64,000 nucleotides of DNA from Persicaria tinctoria (taxonomy: Eukaryota > Streptophyta > Magnoliopsida > Caryophyllales > Polygonaceae): assembly GCA_037127255.1 (NCBI GenBank), contig JBANSL010000005.1, positions 64,107,909 to 64,171,908 of the forward strand, given 5' to 3'. The position numbers and the translations under genes were made by a program. Positions 13,939 through 25,842 of this stretch are shown piece by piece. How positions within the stretch are numbered: position 1 is the stretch's first letter; every line of letters begins with the position of its first letter. The notes below the pieces were generated by a model that was not told the origin of the DNA, did no database searches, and saw nothing but the letters and a program-made list of their open reading frames with translations.

Positions 13939-14206
13939 TATCCGGAGCCATTATGTGATGTGGCGTTACATATCAGGCGAGCTGGCACCAACCTCTTCCA
14001 CCACATATACCAGCAACATCGCCAGTCCTCTCTTCTCCATCATTCTACGGATCCTAGGGAGCACCAGTTGGGCCCTCCCCGAGCTGCGGCGGCCCAAACA
14101 TCATGAGCTGGAGTGCCTGCGGCGTATGCTTTTTGAGTCAGACCCTTTGCCGCTCGCTTTCGCTCCAACACTGCATACAACGCCGGAACACCCCTCGCGT
14201 AGCCAT

Positions 14207-15065
14207 CTATGAGGGCAATATGGTGGACGTCCTAGCCATACACCTCCAGGTCCGCATAAAGTGGCACTTTTCCCAATTGAGAACCAAATTTGTCTCTTCG
14301 CAACACTTGAGTACCCTGCGCAGGTTAGAAGGACAAATATCGAAAGAAGTACCATAAACAGAGAAATCATCCATAAATACACTTTTGGAAGGTGGCAGGG
14401 GCATTGCAAAGTCCAAAAAGCATCCTCCTATATGCAAAAGTTCCATAGGGACAGGTGAATGTGGTCTTTTCTTGATCCTCGGGATGAATAGAAACCTGCC
14501 AAAAACCAGAATATCCATCCAGGTAACAAAAGTAATCATGTTCAGCTAACCTTTCGAGTACCTGGTCAATGAAGAAGAGTGGGAAATGATCCTTCCTGGT
14601 GGCGGTGTTGAGCTTCCTGTAATCTATGCACATCCGCCAGCTGGTAGTGATTCGTTTAAAGACAAGTTCACCCTTCCCATTCTCCTCAGCGGTCATTCCA
14701 TCCTTCTTAGGAACAACATGAACTGGACTTACCCACTTGTTGTCGAAGATTGGATAGATGATTCCTGCATCCAGCATGCGCAAGATCTCCTTTTTGATCA
14801 CCTCCTTAATGTTGGGGTTAAGCTTCCTTTGATGCTCAATTGTTGCCCTGTGATCATCTTCCAAAAGAATTCTATGCATATAAGTAACGGGTGAAATACC
14901 TTTTATGTCCTCCAAGGAATATCCAATGGCATTCCTGTGAGCTTGTAGGACTTCCAATAGCTTGTCTACTTCCTGTGTGGTTAATGAAGCATTGATAATC
15001 ACAGGAAAAGTAGAGTTAGGACCAAGGAATTCATACCTAAGGGTGTCAGACAAGGGTTTCAGCAC
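14207..15065 (-). pseudogene. Athila-like reverse transcriptase, broken
   Basis: Minus-strand frame 15065-14367 shows the Gypsy reverse transcriptase order: MLDAGIIYPI, WVSPVHVVPKKDG, WRMCIDYRKLN, FPLFFIDQVLERL, FCYLDGYSGFWQV (first catalytic Asp), EKTTFTCPYGTFAYRRMLFGL and CNAPATFQKC. The second catalytic motif, FMDDFSVYG, is in another frame (14539-14207). The residues normally lying between CNAPATFQ and FMDDFS (about a dozen) are missing, so a small deletion removed them and shifted the frame. After this the sequence degrades and no RNase H or integrase follows. The plus-strand frames over this region are shadows. Confidence 0.88.
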
Positions 15066-15732
15066 TGGAGAGAAGGGCCTTGTGGAATCAAGATTGGCTC
15101 TACTTCCTCCATCTTCATGATCTCCCCTAGGTAATCCGTCTCAATCCTCATGACAGAAGCATCCAAATCAGCTATAGGAGTTGGCGTCGACCCAGCATAC
15201 ATCGATGACAACGCTGAATCGGACACATGGTTGTACAACTGCAAAGAACTAGTCGAAATTGAGTTACGGTAGTCGATATCGAGTAACAAATCAAAACTGA
15301 CCTGAGTTGCCGAGTTGGTCGACGTCGAGTAGCCCTGGTCAACGTCGAGTAAAACAGAGGTGGTCGAGTTGCTGTTCTCGACCTCGGTGCACCTGCAAGG
15401 GAAAAAGTAGTCGACGTCGAGTGTGACTACTCGACGTCAAGCAGATTTCGATGACTTACCTGGTATGGAGAAGTGGTCGAGTTCGGGTGAGTTTCCTCGA
15501 CGTCGAGTAGACTGGTCGACGTTGACTAGGTCTGCTCTACTTTGAGTGGATCGTTCAGCTCCGCCAATAATGCGTCGTCGAAGAACTCTTCCTCGCTTGA
15601 CTCTACAGCAACTAGTTCCTTCTCCAGCTTGGATTCCGTCTTTACCATGGTCTCTTCTTGTGTCAAAACCCTACCTGTAGGCTCATCGCAAGAGATAACA
15701 TTGAATTTAGAGTAAATAGCTTTGATTTCCAT
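15059..15732 (-). pseudogene. protease-RT linker of the Athila-like element with TCGA repeats
   Basis: Decayed coding sequence between protease and reverse transcriptase. Frames 15526-15732 and 15059-15289 are acidic and lack a recognised domain. Between them (15240-15540) the GTCGACGTCGA-type motif recurs several times, the same motif that fills the LTRs. Confidence 0.6.
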
Positions 15733-15772
15733 TACCTCTTCCGTGTCAGGATTGAAAAAGTATTCAATAATC

Positions 15773-16294
15773 TCATCCCCAATGGTGAAGGTGAGAAGTC
15801 CCTTTTTTCACGCTAATATTGGCGTCTGCAGTTGCTAGGAATGGTCTCCCTAAGATGATAGGGCAAGCTGGATCCTCTGCCATCTCTATTACAAGAAAAT
15901 CTTTAGAGACAAAGAATTTACCAACTTTAACAGGAACATCATCTACAATACCTGTGGGGATTACCACCGTGTTGTTTTCCATGTAGAGCTTGTCATCCAT
16001 AGGTTCTATGGAGCCTATCTTTATCTTTGACCAGATGAATAGGGGCATGATGCTCACACTTGCTCCTAAGTCACACAGTGCCTTGAAGCGATATTGGCCA
16101 AGTCCAACAGTGATAGCAAACTTACCTGGGTCAGGTCGCTTCTCTGAGAAATCCATCTTCTTGCATTCGTTGGCAATCTCAGTCATTGATCGCTTGTTGC
16201 TAAGAATCTCCTTGAGGAAATTGACGTAGGCAGGCATCTCGTGAAGTGCTTCTGTAAAAGGAATACTAACATTTAGATTTTGGAGCAATTTCAC
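15773..16294 (-). pseudogene. Athila-like aspartic protease region
   Basis: A 173-residue open frame on the minus strand. It has FVKLL-type leader text (MKLLQNLNVSIPFTEAL, MPAYVNFLKEIL), the core CDLGASVSIMPL (the active-site D-L-G-A-S variant of the usual D-T/S-G), and ILGRPFLATADA, which is the conserved G-R-P-F-L of Athila and related Gypsy proteases. It cleaves the polyprotein in active relatives. Here it is an isolated frame: gag upstream and RT downstream are in other frames or follow stops. Confidence 0.88.
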
Positions 16295-16941
16295 AAAACG
16301 CTTAAACTTACCATCAGTTGGATCTTTCTACGCCTTGGAAGGAAAAGGGAGAGTCTTCTTAGGTTTCAGAGCCGGGACAGCTTTCGGAGGTGGTGAAGAG
16401 TCCTCGACATCGAATGGAATCTCCTCGACATGGACCATTGGGGTCAACTTCGAGTTCGATTGCTATGCAGAAGAATCCTGGTCGTGCGAATTCTCGATGT
16501 CGAGTAAGGATTGGTCGACATCGACCACTGTTTGGTCGACATCGAGCAATTGTTTGTCGTCGTCGAGTGTAGGGTTGTCTTTTTCTTCTCCGTTCTATGG
16601 CTTGTGTAATTTGTGACCGCTCCTTAGTTTTACAGCAGCAATGTGTCCGGTCTGCCCCTAGGGATTTGGATCTGTATGCCCAGGGAGCTGCCCGGTCGGT
16701 CGTGGAATCTTGCCGCGAGTTGACCCATTTGGGTCTCCATGTTCTTCCAGATGTCCATTTCTCCAAATCTTGTATTAATGTTTTGGAGTTGATTGTTGAT
16801 GGCGCCATCGGCTTGCTTGCTTTCCGCCTGATTCCGTCTTAGCTCATCAAGGACAAGATGTAGATCATTCTTTCACTGGTCCCTTTCTAGATATCCTGGA
16901 GCAAGATATGGTGGGGGGTTCCTAGGGGCATCTTGGTTATG

Positions 16942-18150
16942 TTATGGTGGTTGATAGAACCGTTGGTCCCCCATATAGCAATTGGGGCCCCCTGCGTAGG
17001 CCACTTCCGCATGCATCTCTACCAGGTGGACTTGCTCTATATGTGGGCACTCAGGGGTGGTGTGCCGTTGTGATCCACATTCAATGCAAGGTTGGTTGAC
17101 GGAGAGAAATTTGACTTGCTTAAGTAGCTTGCGATTTTGATCCTTATAGAACTGCTCCTTGACATCGGAATCAATCTCCCTAGGGGGGCTCATAGAGGGG
17201 CATGGATGAGGCGGGCCTTGCATAGTTGTTGTTGTTGTTGTTGTTATTTTCGTCGTAATTTGCAGGAGCCCCATAGGTTTTGTCGAAGTTGGTGAGTCAT
17301 TCGATCGTTACCCATGCCTCTGTTGGTGTCTGCGTTAGATACTCATATTGTGTGTATTAATTGATCCTTTCCTTGGCGGCCAGATCAAGAGAATTGTAGA
17401 AAATCTCCTGAATGATGTATGGTGCCTGCCCATGAGTAGGGCAGGATCGCAGCAGAACCTTGTATCGATCCCATGCTCGTGCTAGCGGCTCCCCAGGCTT
17501 TTGTTTGAAAGCTGTAATCTTTTGTCTGAGGAGTGTTGTCTTGGCTGGAGGAAAAAATTTGTTGAGGAACGCATTTCTAACCTCTGCCCATGTTGTGAGG
17601 GATCGCGCTGGTAGTCCTTCAAGCCACTTTAATGCTGGACCTGCAAGAGACCAACGAAAAGCTTTCATTTTTACATATTCAAGAGTAGTACCTTCAGCAA
17701 GAGTTTGGCACATGTCAGAAAAAGTAGTAATATGAGCGTAAGGGCATTCATTAAATATTCCTTGAAAAGCATTATTTTTAATTTCAATAAGGAAGACAGT
17801 GCGAATTTCAAAGTTATTAAGAGGGACTAGAATATTGATTCAGGCACGACAAGAGTCGGGTGCAATCGGTGCATGTAATCTTCAGTAGTGGTAAGGTATT
17901 GGGCAAGCTCGGCCTCTGCCTGCCTCCTCAGTTCAACTTCATGCTCAGTGTGTGCTCTCTCAGCGGTGAGAGCAACATTGTTGGCTGCTAGTTCCCTCTG
18001 AAGCCTCTCAATCATCTCAGCTTGTGTTTCTTCAGTCGCCATGATCTTCTTTAATCTAGAGTGGATGCGGAGAAGGCGTTCCGGATCGTCTAAAGCGTCA
18101 AAATCAGGTGGTTGACCAGAACGGCGCATACACCTGCAAACAAAACTCAA
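16942..18150 (-). pseudogene. Athila-like gag, broken
   Basis: Three minus-strand pieces in gag order. 18150-17827 has a charged, coiled-coil-like N-terminus (MATEETQAEMIERLQREL). 17713-17357 is the Gypsy gag core (FRWSLAGPALKWLEGL, TTWAEVRNAFLNKFFPP, KPGEPLARAWDRYKVLLRSC). 17274-16942 carries a zinc knuckle C-x2-C-x4-H-x4-C (CIECGSQRHTTPEC). A stop separates the core from the knuckle, so the structural protein cannot be made in one piece. It follows directly after the primer-binding site at 18194-18213, as expected. 16300-16810 downstream is further broken sequence with TCGA-motif repeats. Confidence 0.85.
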
Positions 18151-18193
18151 GAAAAATGTGAGATCTAACTACCTAAGGCGCGAATTATTGCTT

Positions 18194-18213
18194 CCCCGGC
18201 AACGGCGCCAATT
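18194..18213 (-). promoter_or_regulatory. primer-binding site of the Athila-like element
   Basis: Plus strand CCCCGGCAACGGCGCCAATT; on the minus strand this is the conserved GGCGCCGTTGCCGGGG site that starts directly after the 5' LTR in Athila-type elements and pairs with the 3' end of a host tRNA to prime reverse transcription. Confidence 0.9.
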
Positions 18214-20075
18214 TGTTGACAGAGGAAATCGAGATTGCAAATAGAATGTAAATAAAATAAGCAAAACAATTCCATTCCGAGAAAATAATGTTCAAGACTT
18301 CATCCCGTTGTAGCAGCAGTAAGTCAGGTTCGATCCTCGAGGAAGCTGGTCAGCGGGACTCAAGTAGAAGAAGAATCTCACGGACAGAATTCGATTCCAA
18401 GAGTACTCGACCTCGGCCAAGGGTAGTCGACAGATGTCGGGCACAGTCGAATCCAAGCAGAAGGCATCACTGAGTTAGTCAATGTCGAAGAATATGCTCG
18501 ATGTCGAGGAAGGTTGTCGAGGTCGAGTAGTGCACAGTGGATTTTGAGTACAGAACAGCAAACTGCAGGCGACAGGTCTGGTCGACGTCGACTAGGTCTG
18601 GTCGACGTCGAGGAGGATGGTCGGAGTCGAGTACCTGCAGAGACAAAGACGAGCAGCGATCTCGAGAGAAAACCCTAGATCGAAAGTCAGTATTTGACGT
18701 CGACCAGACTGGAGAAAAACATAAAGTAATTTTTTTTGCGTCGGCGAAAGTGGGTTGAAGAGTGTGAGGGTGGAATCGAAGTGTGGACAAAAAATAACCA
18801 GCTTTTTTGCAGATTTTAGATTTCAAACAATTAAACGAAAACTTCCAAGATTGGGGTTTGCAACAACAATAATCATGAAAGCGGAATCATAAATCACAAA
18901 AGATGGCAACTTTATCGATAAAGGACTAAGCTTTCACCAAATCCGACAAGTAGGAATATAAACCTTTCGATGGATAATCCTAATTGTGTCTATTCCTTTT
19001 TCATAATTAGAATTTATAATCTTTCGAATAGAAACCCTAATTACTGCCCAAGTTTCACAACATGAGTTCTTTAATTTCTCAATCAAAGATGAAGCACAAG
19101 GAATAAGATAAAGTACCATCTTTTGCAATTCGCTAATCCACCCACATGGCTATCGTCGGACACGCCCTAACCCTAGAAGTAGGTGGACTACTCACGCCTC
19201 ATCATAGCAATCGACATCCTTGATGTAAAAGAAACTTGCATTAACTATATTCAAAGTCTTAACAATCCCGACACTCACACTTTCATAGAATGCCAAAACC
19301 CTAAAACCTTTGAACTCCTAAACTATGTATGGAATAACTTGCTCTAGAATTGAATGAATGAAAAACTAGTCTCATGGGCTTTATTTATAGGTTTTAATCC
19401 TTGCTAGTCAAGGCAAGCAAATTCTATCTATTTCTAAAGATAAAACTTAACTAAAATAAAACATTAATCTAAAAGGTAAATATCTAAATATCTTCAACTC
19501 CAAGTGGTGAATAAACTTCTTTCCATGGATAGATCTTGATAGAAATCAGCTAGAATCGGTCTTCCTTCGTGCCCAAGTGATCAGCTCGTCCTCGGATCGG
19601 CCCAATGGACTCATGGCCCAAAAATAATCTGGTCGACGTCGACCAAGATTGGTCGACATCAAGTAAATTCGTCGATCTCGGCTTCTCTTCGTCATCTCGA
19701 GCAGCCTTCTCTCTTCTCGAACTCGGGCAATGTTTTTGGTTTGGTCGATGTCGAGTAAGTTGCTCGACATCGAGTAGAGTCGAGCTCGAGTTGTTTCCAT
19801 CTTCCGTCCTCGATCAGTTTTGCTCCCCTTTGTAGTCGATCTCGAGGAAGTTTGGTCGACATCGAGTAAAATCCAGCTTTCGTCCTCTCCTTTTGGTTTC
19901 GTCCCGGAATGGCTCCAAATTCTGCAAAATTCAACCAAAACTTGTGTAGACCTCTATTTCTGACAAATAAGCATATACTACACAAATCTAACATATTCCC
20001 AGCCCGAAATATGCAAAGTACTAAGAATAAGGAGCTAAAATGTGCATAAAAATATGGTTACTTTAGCGGACATCA
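18214..20075 (-). repeat. Athila-like element, 5' LTR
   Basis: Direct repeat of 7059-8928, TGTTGACA to GGACATCA. The two LTRs differ by many substitutions and small indels, so this insertion is older than the Copia element at 44-57 kb. TCGA-motif clusters are at 18410-18710 and 19630-19870. Confidence 0.92.
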
Positions 20076-21040
20076 AGAATAAAAAATTATTTCAAGCACC
20101 AACTTACAGAACCGAAAGTGCCCATTCTTTTATAGAGAGGAGGGCAAGTTATTCTGATTTTATTTTATGGTCAAAGGTGAATTGAAAGCTAAGCAGTCCC
20201 TAACCCAATTATATTCTACACCTGAAACAACTCGATCCTGATTATATTGAAACTCACAACAATCTTGGCATTTTCCCCAAAATATCTCATATAGTAGTTG
20301 AAACCCAATACAATCGAGATATTTGATTACTTAATAATGGAAGGTAACAATATCATGAATATAATATAATTAAAGATTATTTTGTACTCCCTCCATTAAA
20401 AAATAATAAGTCATTTGATTTTGCAAGATGTTTTTTAAGACACTAAAATCTATAGAAATATCAATTTTGTTAATTTTATAATTCATATTTATGAGTAATA
20501 AGTATGAAATTGATATGAAAAAAATCGATAAAAAATAATATTTTATATAGTTTTTATCTTTTAAAAAAATATTCTAAAAATTAAAAGACTTATATTTTGA
20601 ATGGATGTAGTATTTATTAAGAATTGACATTAGCTTAATTAATAGTCCAAACTATATAAATATGAGTAAAAAATAAAATTGAAACTTATATCCTATATAT
20701 TAAAATCAAATTGAAACTTCAATGAAATTGAAGTTTGATTTGAATAAAATTTGATTTGATTTATCCAATGTTATTCATGTGAATCCGATTTGACTAAAAC
20801 ATGATTCGTCTGAACCCGTTTTGACCGAAACCCGATTCGTTCGAACCCTTTTAGACCGAACCCTAATTCGCTTTAACCGAATTGAACTCGAAAATCCAAT
20901 TGTATCTGACAAAATAATGATCGAATAAACTCGACCCAACTTCGATGGGTCCAAATTGTCATCACACCCGATATCAACCTGAGTCCGATATAACCCAAAA
21001 ATAAAATAACCCGATCGGACTCACCCGATTGTCACCAATA

Positions 21041-21300
21041 TACACGAGTACATTTGGCATTGCATTGCATTTGGTATGTTTGACATTACAACGCATTTGG
21101 TACATCTAGTAGGATTCAAGTCAAGGTGGAGATTCTGATATATCAAAGCATTGTCAAATGTGTTGTACATCTATGAAGATTCGGACCAATGTGGAGATTT
21201 GTTGAGATATCTTTAATCTAACTAGTTTAGATTTGAGCTTTATTAATAGACTTGATTTAGATAAAATTGAGTTTGTCTATTTGTAAGATCATCGACAACA
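21041..21300 (+). mobile_element. Copia-like remnant, copy 2, right piece
   Basis: Continues the repeat interrupted at 5756: GTACATTTGGCATTGCATTG, then AGGATTCAAGTCAAGGTGGA and TGTTGAGATATC, matching 4275-4520 of copy 1, including the start of the LTR-like part. Confidence 0.7.
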
Positions 21301-21479
21301 AGTACAATACAATGAGAAAATAAAGGAGCAAAATCACCTGAATGACTAAATGGTTGAGTAACTGACAATAGAGACCAGTCAAAAGAAGTTCAAAGCAAAC
21401 TGCGACCACTTAAAAATCCATTGTTGAAATCCACATTGAAAAATGGGAGGATTAAAAAGAAGAATAGATTATATTTATA

Positions 21480-21720
21480 TTACTCATTAGATCATTGAAT
21501 CCAACTAAATTGAATCGAATAAATTTCTCAATCAAAGTATTCTAGTAGAGGATCTTACCGGCAAAAATCCAATGGAATAGAAGATGATGGGAGTGGCGGT
21601 TGCCATTGTGGTGCTAAATGGTCGAGACCCTTGAAGTCGTTGAAATTAACTAGGCTCGCTCATCTCTCCGCCTTGAATGCCCAATCGTTTTTGCCTCTTT
21701 CCATTCCCTAAATTCCTAAT
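21480..21720 (-). mobile_element. fragment of a hAT element related to 2188-3243
   Basis: On the minus strand this reads GGGCATTCAAGGCGGAGAGA, ATGAGCGAGCC, TTCTATTCCATTGGATTTT, GGTAAGATCCTCTACTAGA, matching about 2480-2640 of the first hAT element. The matched block is leader-like and ends in a splice donor, suggesting it derives from the 5' exon of an autonomous relative. Terminal repeats were not found. Confidence 0.65.
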
Positions 21721-23000
21721 TTTTCGCGAAGAAGATGAACAAGAAGAACTGAAACGCCCGCCTGCAATTAGGTTTCACCTCTTTAAATGGAAACCGACTT
21801 TCACCTCTTTTTTTTATTAGGTAAGAATTCGAGTTCAGAGATATCTGAAACTCGATGGCCGGACAAGCCGACGGACCAAAAAACCGTCTAGAAACAAAAA
21901 CATACAATTCAATAAAACATAATGTACGGTGCAAACTCAGGCAAACACACACTCAACAAAAAACGAAACCAAGCAGACCAAAACCAAACGGATCTGGATG
22001 AAAAACGACGAACGAAGAGTCGGGCTTGGGTTTTGTTTACTGTTCAATGTTGAAGAGCCGAGCTTGGGTTTTGTTTACTAATTATAGCCTATAATTAGTT
22101 CAATTAATTTTTTTTTCGGAAATTTCCACCGTACCCTTCAGGTAATGTCTTTTTCGCAGGGTGTACCAATCTTTGATATATGAGTTTTATAAAAAAAAAT
22201 TGTGTTGTGCCCCTCCATCTATTTTTTAACTGTAAATGTTAAGTTGTTTAAAATAAAACAAAAAAAATGGGGGAAATTGGAGAAAAGAAGAGAGAAGCGC
22301 GTCTTGGGCATTCGCCGGTACATACTCTTGAGTAGTCTCCATTACTTACTCCAAGGGGAGAGATGCTGGTGAGAAATAACCAGTCCTACAGATGTGCGAC
22401 GCTGGCGGAGATATGAGTGGATAACGACGGCAACGAGCGTGGTGGTATGAGGTTTGCGCGAATCTATAGGTATGTTTTCGGTTCAAGCTTTGCAATTTTT
22501 TAAATTTAGGGTTTAGGATGTTGATCTCTGAAATTTGTGATTTGATTTGGGTATACAGCTAATTTTTACTATATTATTGGGATTTCTATTGATTTCTAAT
22601 ACAAATTGGTTTTATCAATTTTTTGATTGAAATTGGAGTTTGAGATTTGGATTTAGATTTGGGGATTTTTAGCGATACAAAGATTTTATTTTCAAAGATT
22701 TGGAAGTCTGTAGAGTTTAAAAATCACCAGGTTGGATTGTTGTCATCTGTCTTGAATTTGAGTTCACGTACATCAAATTGTTGTAATGCTTCATCTATTC
22801 AAACATACCAAAAGACTATTCCGACTGAGAAATTCAGTGTATATTACAAAAATAGATGGTGAATAATAATTTCGAATTACAGTCATTTATCATTTTAATA
22901 AAACTGTCATAATATGCAATTCATGAGTTAACTAATGTATTGATCCTTTTATTCAGAAGTGTCCATCTTGTATGCTCTAATTCTACCGAACAAAATTTGA

Positions 23001-23070
23001 AGCCTATTAGCTTAAATGGTAAAGCGATGTGTTCATACACAAAGATACGGGTTCAAATCCCGTATAGGCT
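23001..23070 (+). tRNA. tRNA-like sequence B (abnormal anticodon loop)
   Basis: Acceptor AGCCTAT/ATAGGCT (7 bp), D stem GCTT/AAGC, T stem ACGGG/CCCGT with loop TTCAAAT; the anticodon arm is TGTGT/ACACA closing only four bases. Compared with copy A, the D stem and T stem each carry a matched pair of changes. A second 5' half (AGCCTATTAGCTTTAATGG) lies at about 23090-23108. Confidence 0.5.
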
Positions 23071-23093
23071 AATCTCAACTTAATTTTAAGCCT

Positions 23094-25448
23094 ATTAGCT
23101 TTAATGGTGTCTGTGCATTTATGTGAGATATTTCCAGCTCATCATACGGAGCTTCATGCCACTTTGCTAGGACCCCATACTTGAATATGAACATCGGTTT
23201 CTCAAAATCATCGGGGATAACCTTCACCTTGTAAGGTAAAAGCGATCTTGGAATGCCCTGGTCAACAATGTCCAACTTCTTCTCTTCTAGTGTTATTTCG
23301 CCTTGGGATCCTTTATATGATTCATCAACAATAGGTAGCAAAGTAGGAATGAAATTCGAGGAAGGACATACCTGGCTGTCGAGATCGAGTGGGTCAATTG
23401 GTTCGTCGGGAGGAGGGCATGGTCCTTTAGACTGAATGGAAACCTCAAGCCTTCGAATTTCGTCTTCCAGCCGGGAAATTTCCATTAATCGTGTCTCCTC
23501 CACTGCGATCCTATTTCTCCGTCTCAAATCTTGAAACCATTCTTCCCATGCAGGATTCCCTTCGACAAAGTCTTCCATCCTTGTACCTAAGCTTTGAAAT
23601 CACAATCAGGAACACAAATTAGTAGCAAAAGCCTGGCACCTAGTTGGTACCGATGAGGTAGGTGGTGGTAGGGTATGTGATAGGGTAAGAAAAAGGGATG
23701 GGCTTTTCTGAACCTTTAAACACAATTAAACTAGGTACGATTGATATCTCCCCGGCAACGGCGCCAATTTGACGAGAGGGTTTCTCGACCAAATAAATTT
23801 ATAGTCAAGACCCCGCTATAAGATAGTGGAGTCAGGTTCGTCCTCATGAGAGAAGTCAGCGGTTCTAGGTTTAGTGTGTTTTGGGGTTCAGGGGTAGCGG
23901 GAAAAGGTGGTTTGATATCGAGTAGAATATGTGCCAAATAAAAATAATAAAATAAAACAAATAAAGATGCTAACTTCCAAGGTTAGGGATCACCACAACA
24001 ATAAACATATGTGTAGATTATAAATCACATAAAGATGCATGCTTTATATCAAAGAATCGACTTTCGCAAATTCCAACAATTTAGGTGATAGAGGCTCTCG
24101 CATAAAAACCTAATTTGTTTCTACCTTTTCTTAATTAGGATTAGTCGGCTCTCATAAATAAACCCTAATTACTATCGAAATTCATAATAAGATCACTTTC
24201 GGTTCAATATCATGAATAAGGAATTTCCTCAACTTTCGCAAAGGATTAAGCACATAGGTAGATGATGATAAAGACATACAAATTCATGAATTTATAAATC
24301 AAACACACATATCTATGTTGGGATCACCCCAACCCTAGAAGAAGGAAAATTAGAAACAAACCATAATGAAAGAAATTAACTTTAACATAAAATAAACTAA
24401 AACTTACAACCGTTCGTCTCCTTCCTTCTCCTTCTCTCTCGCCTCTTCCTCCTTTGTCTCTCTCTCTCTCCTCTCTCGACTTCTCTCTCTCTCTATCCTC
24501 TCTCCTTCTCCTCCTCCTTGCGTCCTAAGACGGCTTTGCTTCAATGTTTGAAAATCAGCCCCCTAGGGCTTTATTTATAGGCTTCATTCCCTAGCTAATC
24601 TAGGAAAGAAACTCTATCTATATCTATATCTATCTATCTAAATTATTAAGATAAAACATGGAAATAAAGAAATAAATCTAAAAGGGAATTATATCTAAAG
24701 TAGGTAAATATCTCTTCCATCTTGATAAATCTTGATAGAATTTGATCTTGTGGATATCTCCATTGGACTTTGGATAGAACTTTGATTAGAACTCGGACAA
24801 GCTCGAAATCGGCCACTGTTGGTCAATTCGATATCGACTTGGGTCACTGGATATCGACCTGAAATTTCTCGGCTTCAACTTCTCGACTCGATCTCGGCCT
24901 CAGGGGTGAAAATCGACTTGTGGTCACTCGATATCGACTTAGGTAGCTCGATATCGACCTTCACTTTTCCTTAGCTCCAGCTCTAGTCGATTCCGGGTTC
25001 TTCACTCGATTTTGGGCAAAATTAGGTCGATATCGACCAAGTCTGGTCGAAATCGACCTCCTCTGTATTTTCCAGCATTCTGCTCTGTACTTGGAACGCA
25101 CTTTCCCGAGTCCTCGTTCGTCGGATTGACGCATATGACCATGTGTTGGAAAATTATTTCTGAGAGTTACAACTCTCATGAAGACTTCAAAGCTTGATTT
25201 GGAATGATAAATGGCGAAAAGTGGGCTTTCCTCCAGCTGCATCATCCTTAGCTTCTTCATGACGTTCCTTTAAGCTCCAAAGTGCGTTCGATTTTTGCGA
25301 AATATAACAAAAACTTGTGCAGACCTCCATATATTGCACATAAACATAAACTACACAAATTATGTATTATTCTAACCCAAATGTATAAAATGCATGCAGA
25401 AATCGATATAAAAGATAGTATAAAACATGGCAATTTAGACTCACAACA
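23094..25448 (-). mobile_element. truncated Gypsy-type retrotransposon: gag piece, primer site, 5' LTR
   Basis: The LTR runs about 23770-25448 (TGACGAGAGGG to CTCACAACA). It is followed on the minus strand by the primer site at 23750-23768 (same GGCGCCGTTGCCGGGG type as the Athila-like element) and a 167-residue gag-region frame (23578-23075: MEDFVEGNPAWEEWFQDL, then EISRLEDEIRRLEV). Everything downstream of that frame, including pol and the 3' LTR, is absent. The LTR end resembles that of the element at 7-20 kb (AAACTTGTGCAGACCTC) but the LTRs otherwise differ. The LTR has repeated TCGATATCGAC motifs (24820-25060) and a CT-rich tract (24420-24510). Confidence 0.75.
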
Positions 25449-25515
25449 CTTATGTGGGATTCGAACCCACATATTGTGCCTAAGCACAATGCTCTACCAA
25501 TTGAGCTAATAAGCC
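25447..25515 (-). tRNA. tRNA-like sequence C (abnormal anticodon loop)
   Basis: Minus strand: D stem GCTC/GAGC, anticodon stem TTGTG/CACAA with a 6-nt loop CTTAGG, T stem GTGGG/CCCAC with loop TTCGAAT. The acceptor pairs over five bases (CTTAT/ATAAG), with the two outer pairs lost where the retrotransposon LTR abuts. It faces copy B in inverted orientation inside the same Mutator-like element. Confidence 0.5.
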
Positions 25516-25551
25516 AAACTTTTCAAAGCAAGAGGCTAAGATGTTATATCT

Positions 25552-25842
25552 TCAATGAGGCATAAATATACAGCCCCCCAATTGCACGGAGTCGTGCCCC
25601 CTTGTTGTCATACTTTCCTCTTGTACTTGGGGCTTAGTTGAGGCAAGTGCACTCTTCCTAGCTTCATTTTGACTCCTTTTTGTCACAGCAATTGCCACAA
25701 CATCTGTACACTCAGCATTTATACTCTTAACTGTCACACTCTTTTCGTTTACTGTCATACTACACCCATCACTCCCTTTTGGCACACGTGTTCCTGATTT
25801 TCCACTGATCCCTCCATTCAAGGCCTCATCTTCATTATCCTA
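25552..25842 (-). CDS. exon-like open frame inside the Mutator-like element
   Basis: After a good acceptor (AATTTAG at about 25843) the minus strand is open from DNEDEALNGGI through KGSDGCSMTVNEKSV and KRSQNEARKSALAS to a stop at 25552. Composition is Ser/Thr/Lys-rich with no domain that I recognise. It may be an exon of the element's own lost gene or a captured host piece. The assignment as coding is weak. Confidence 0.25.
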
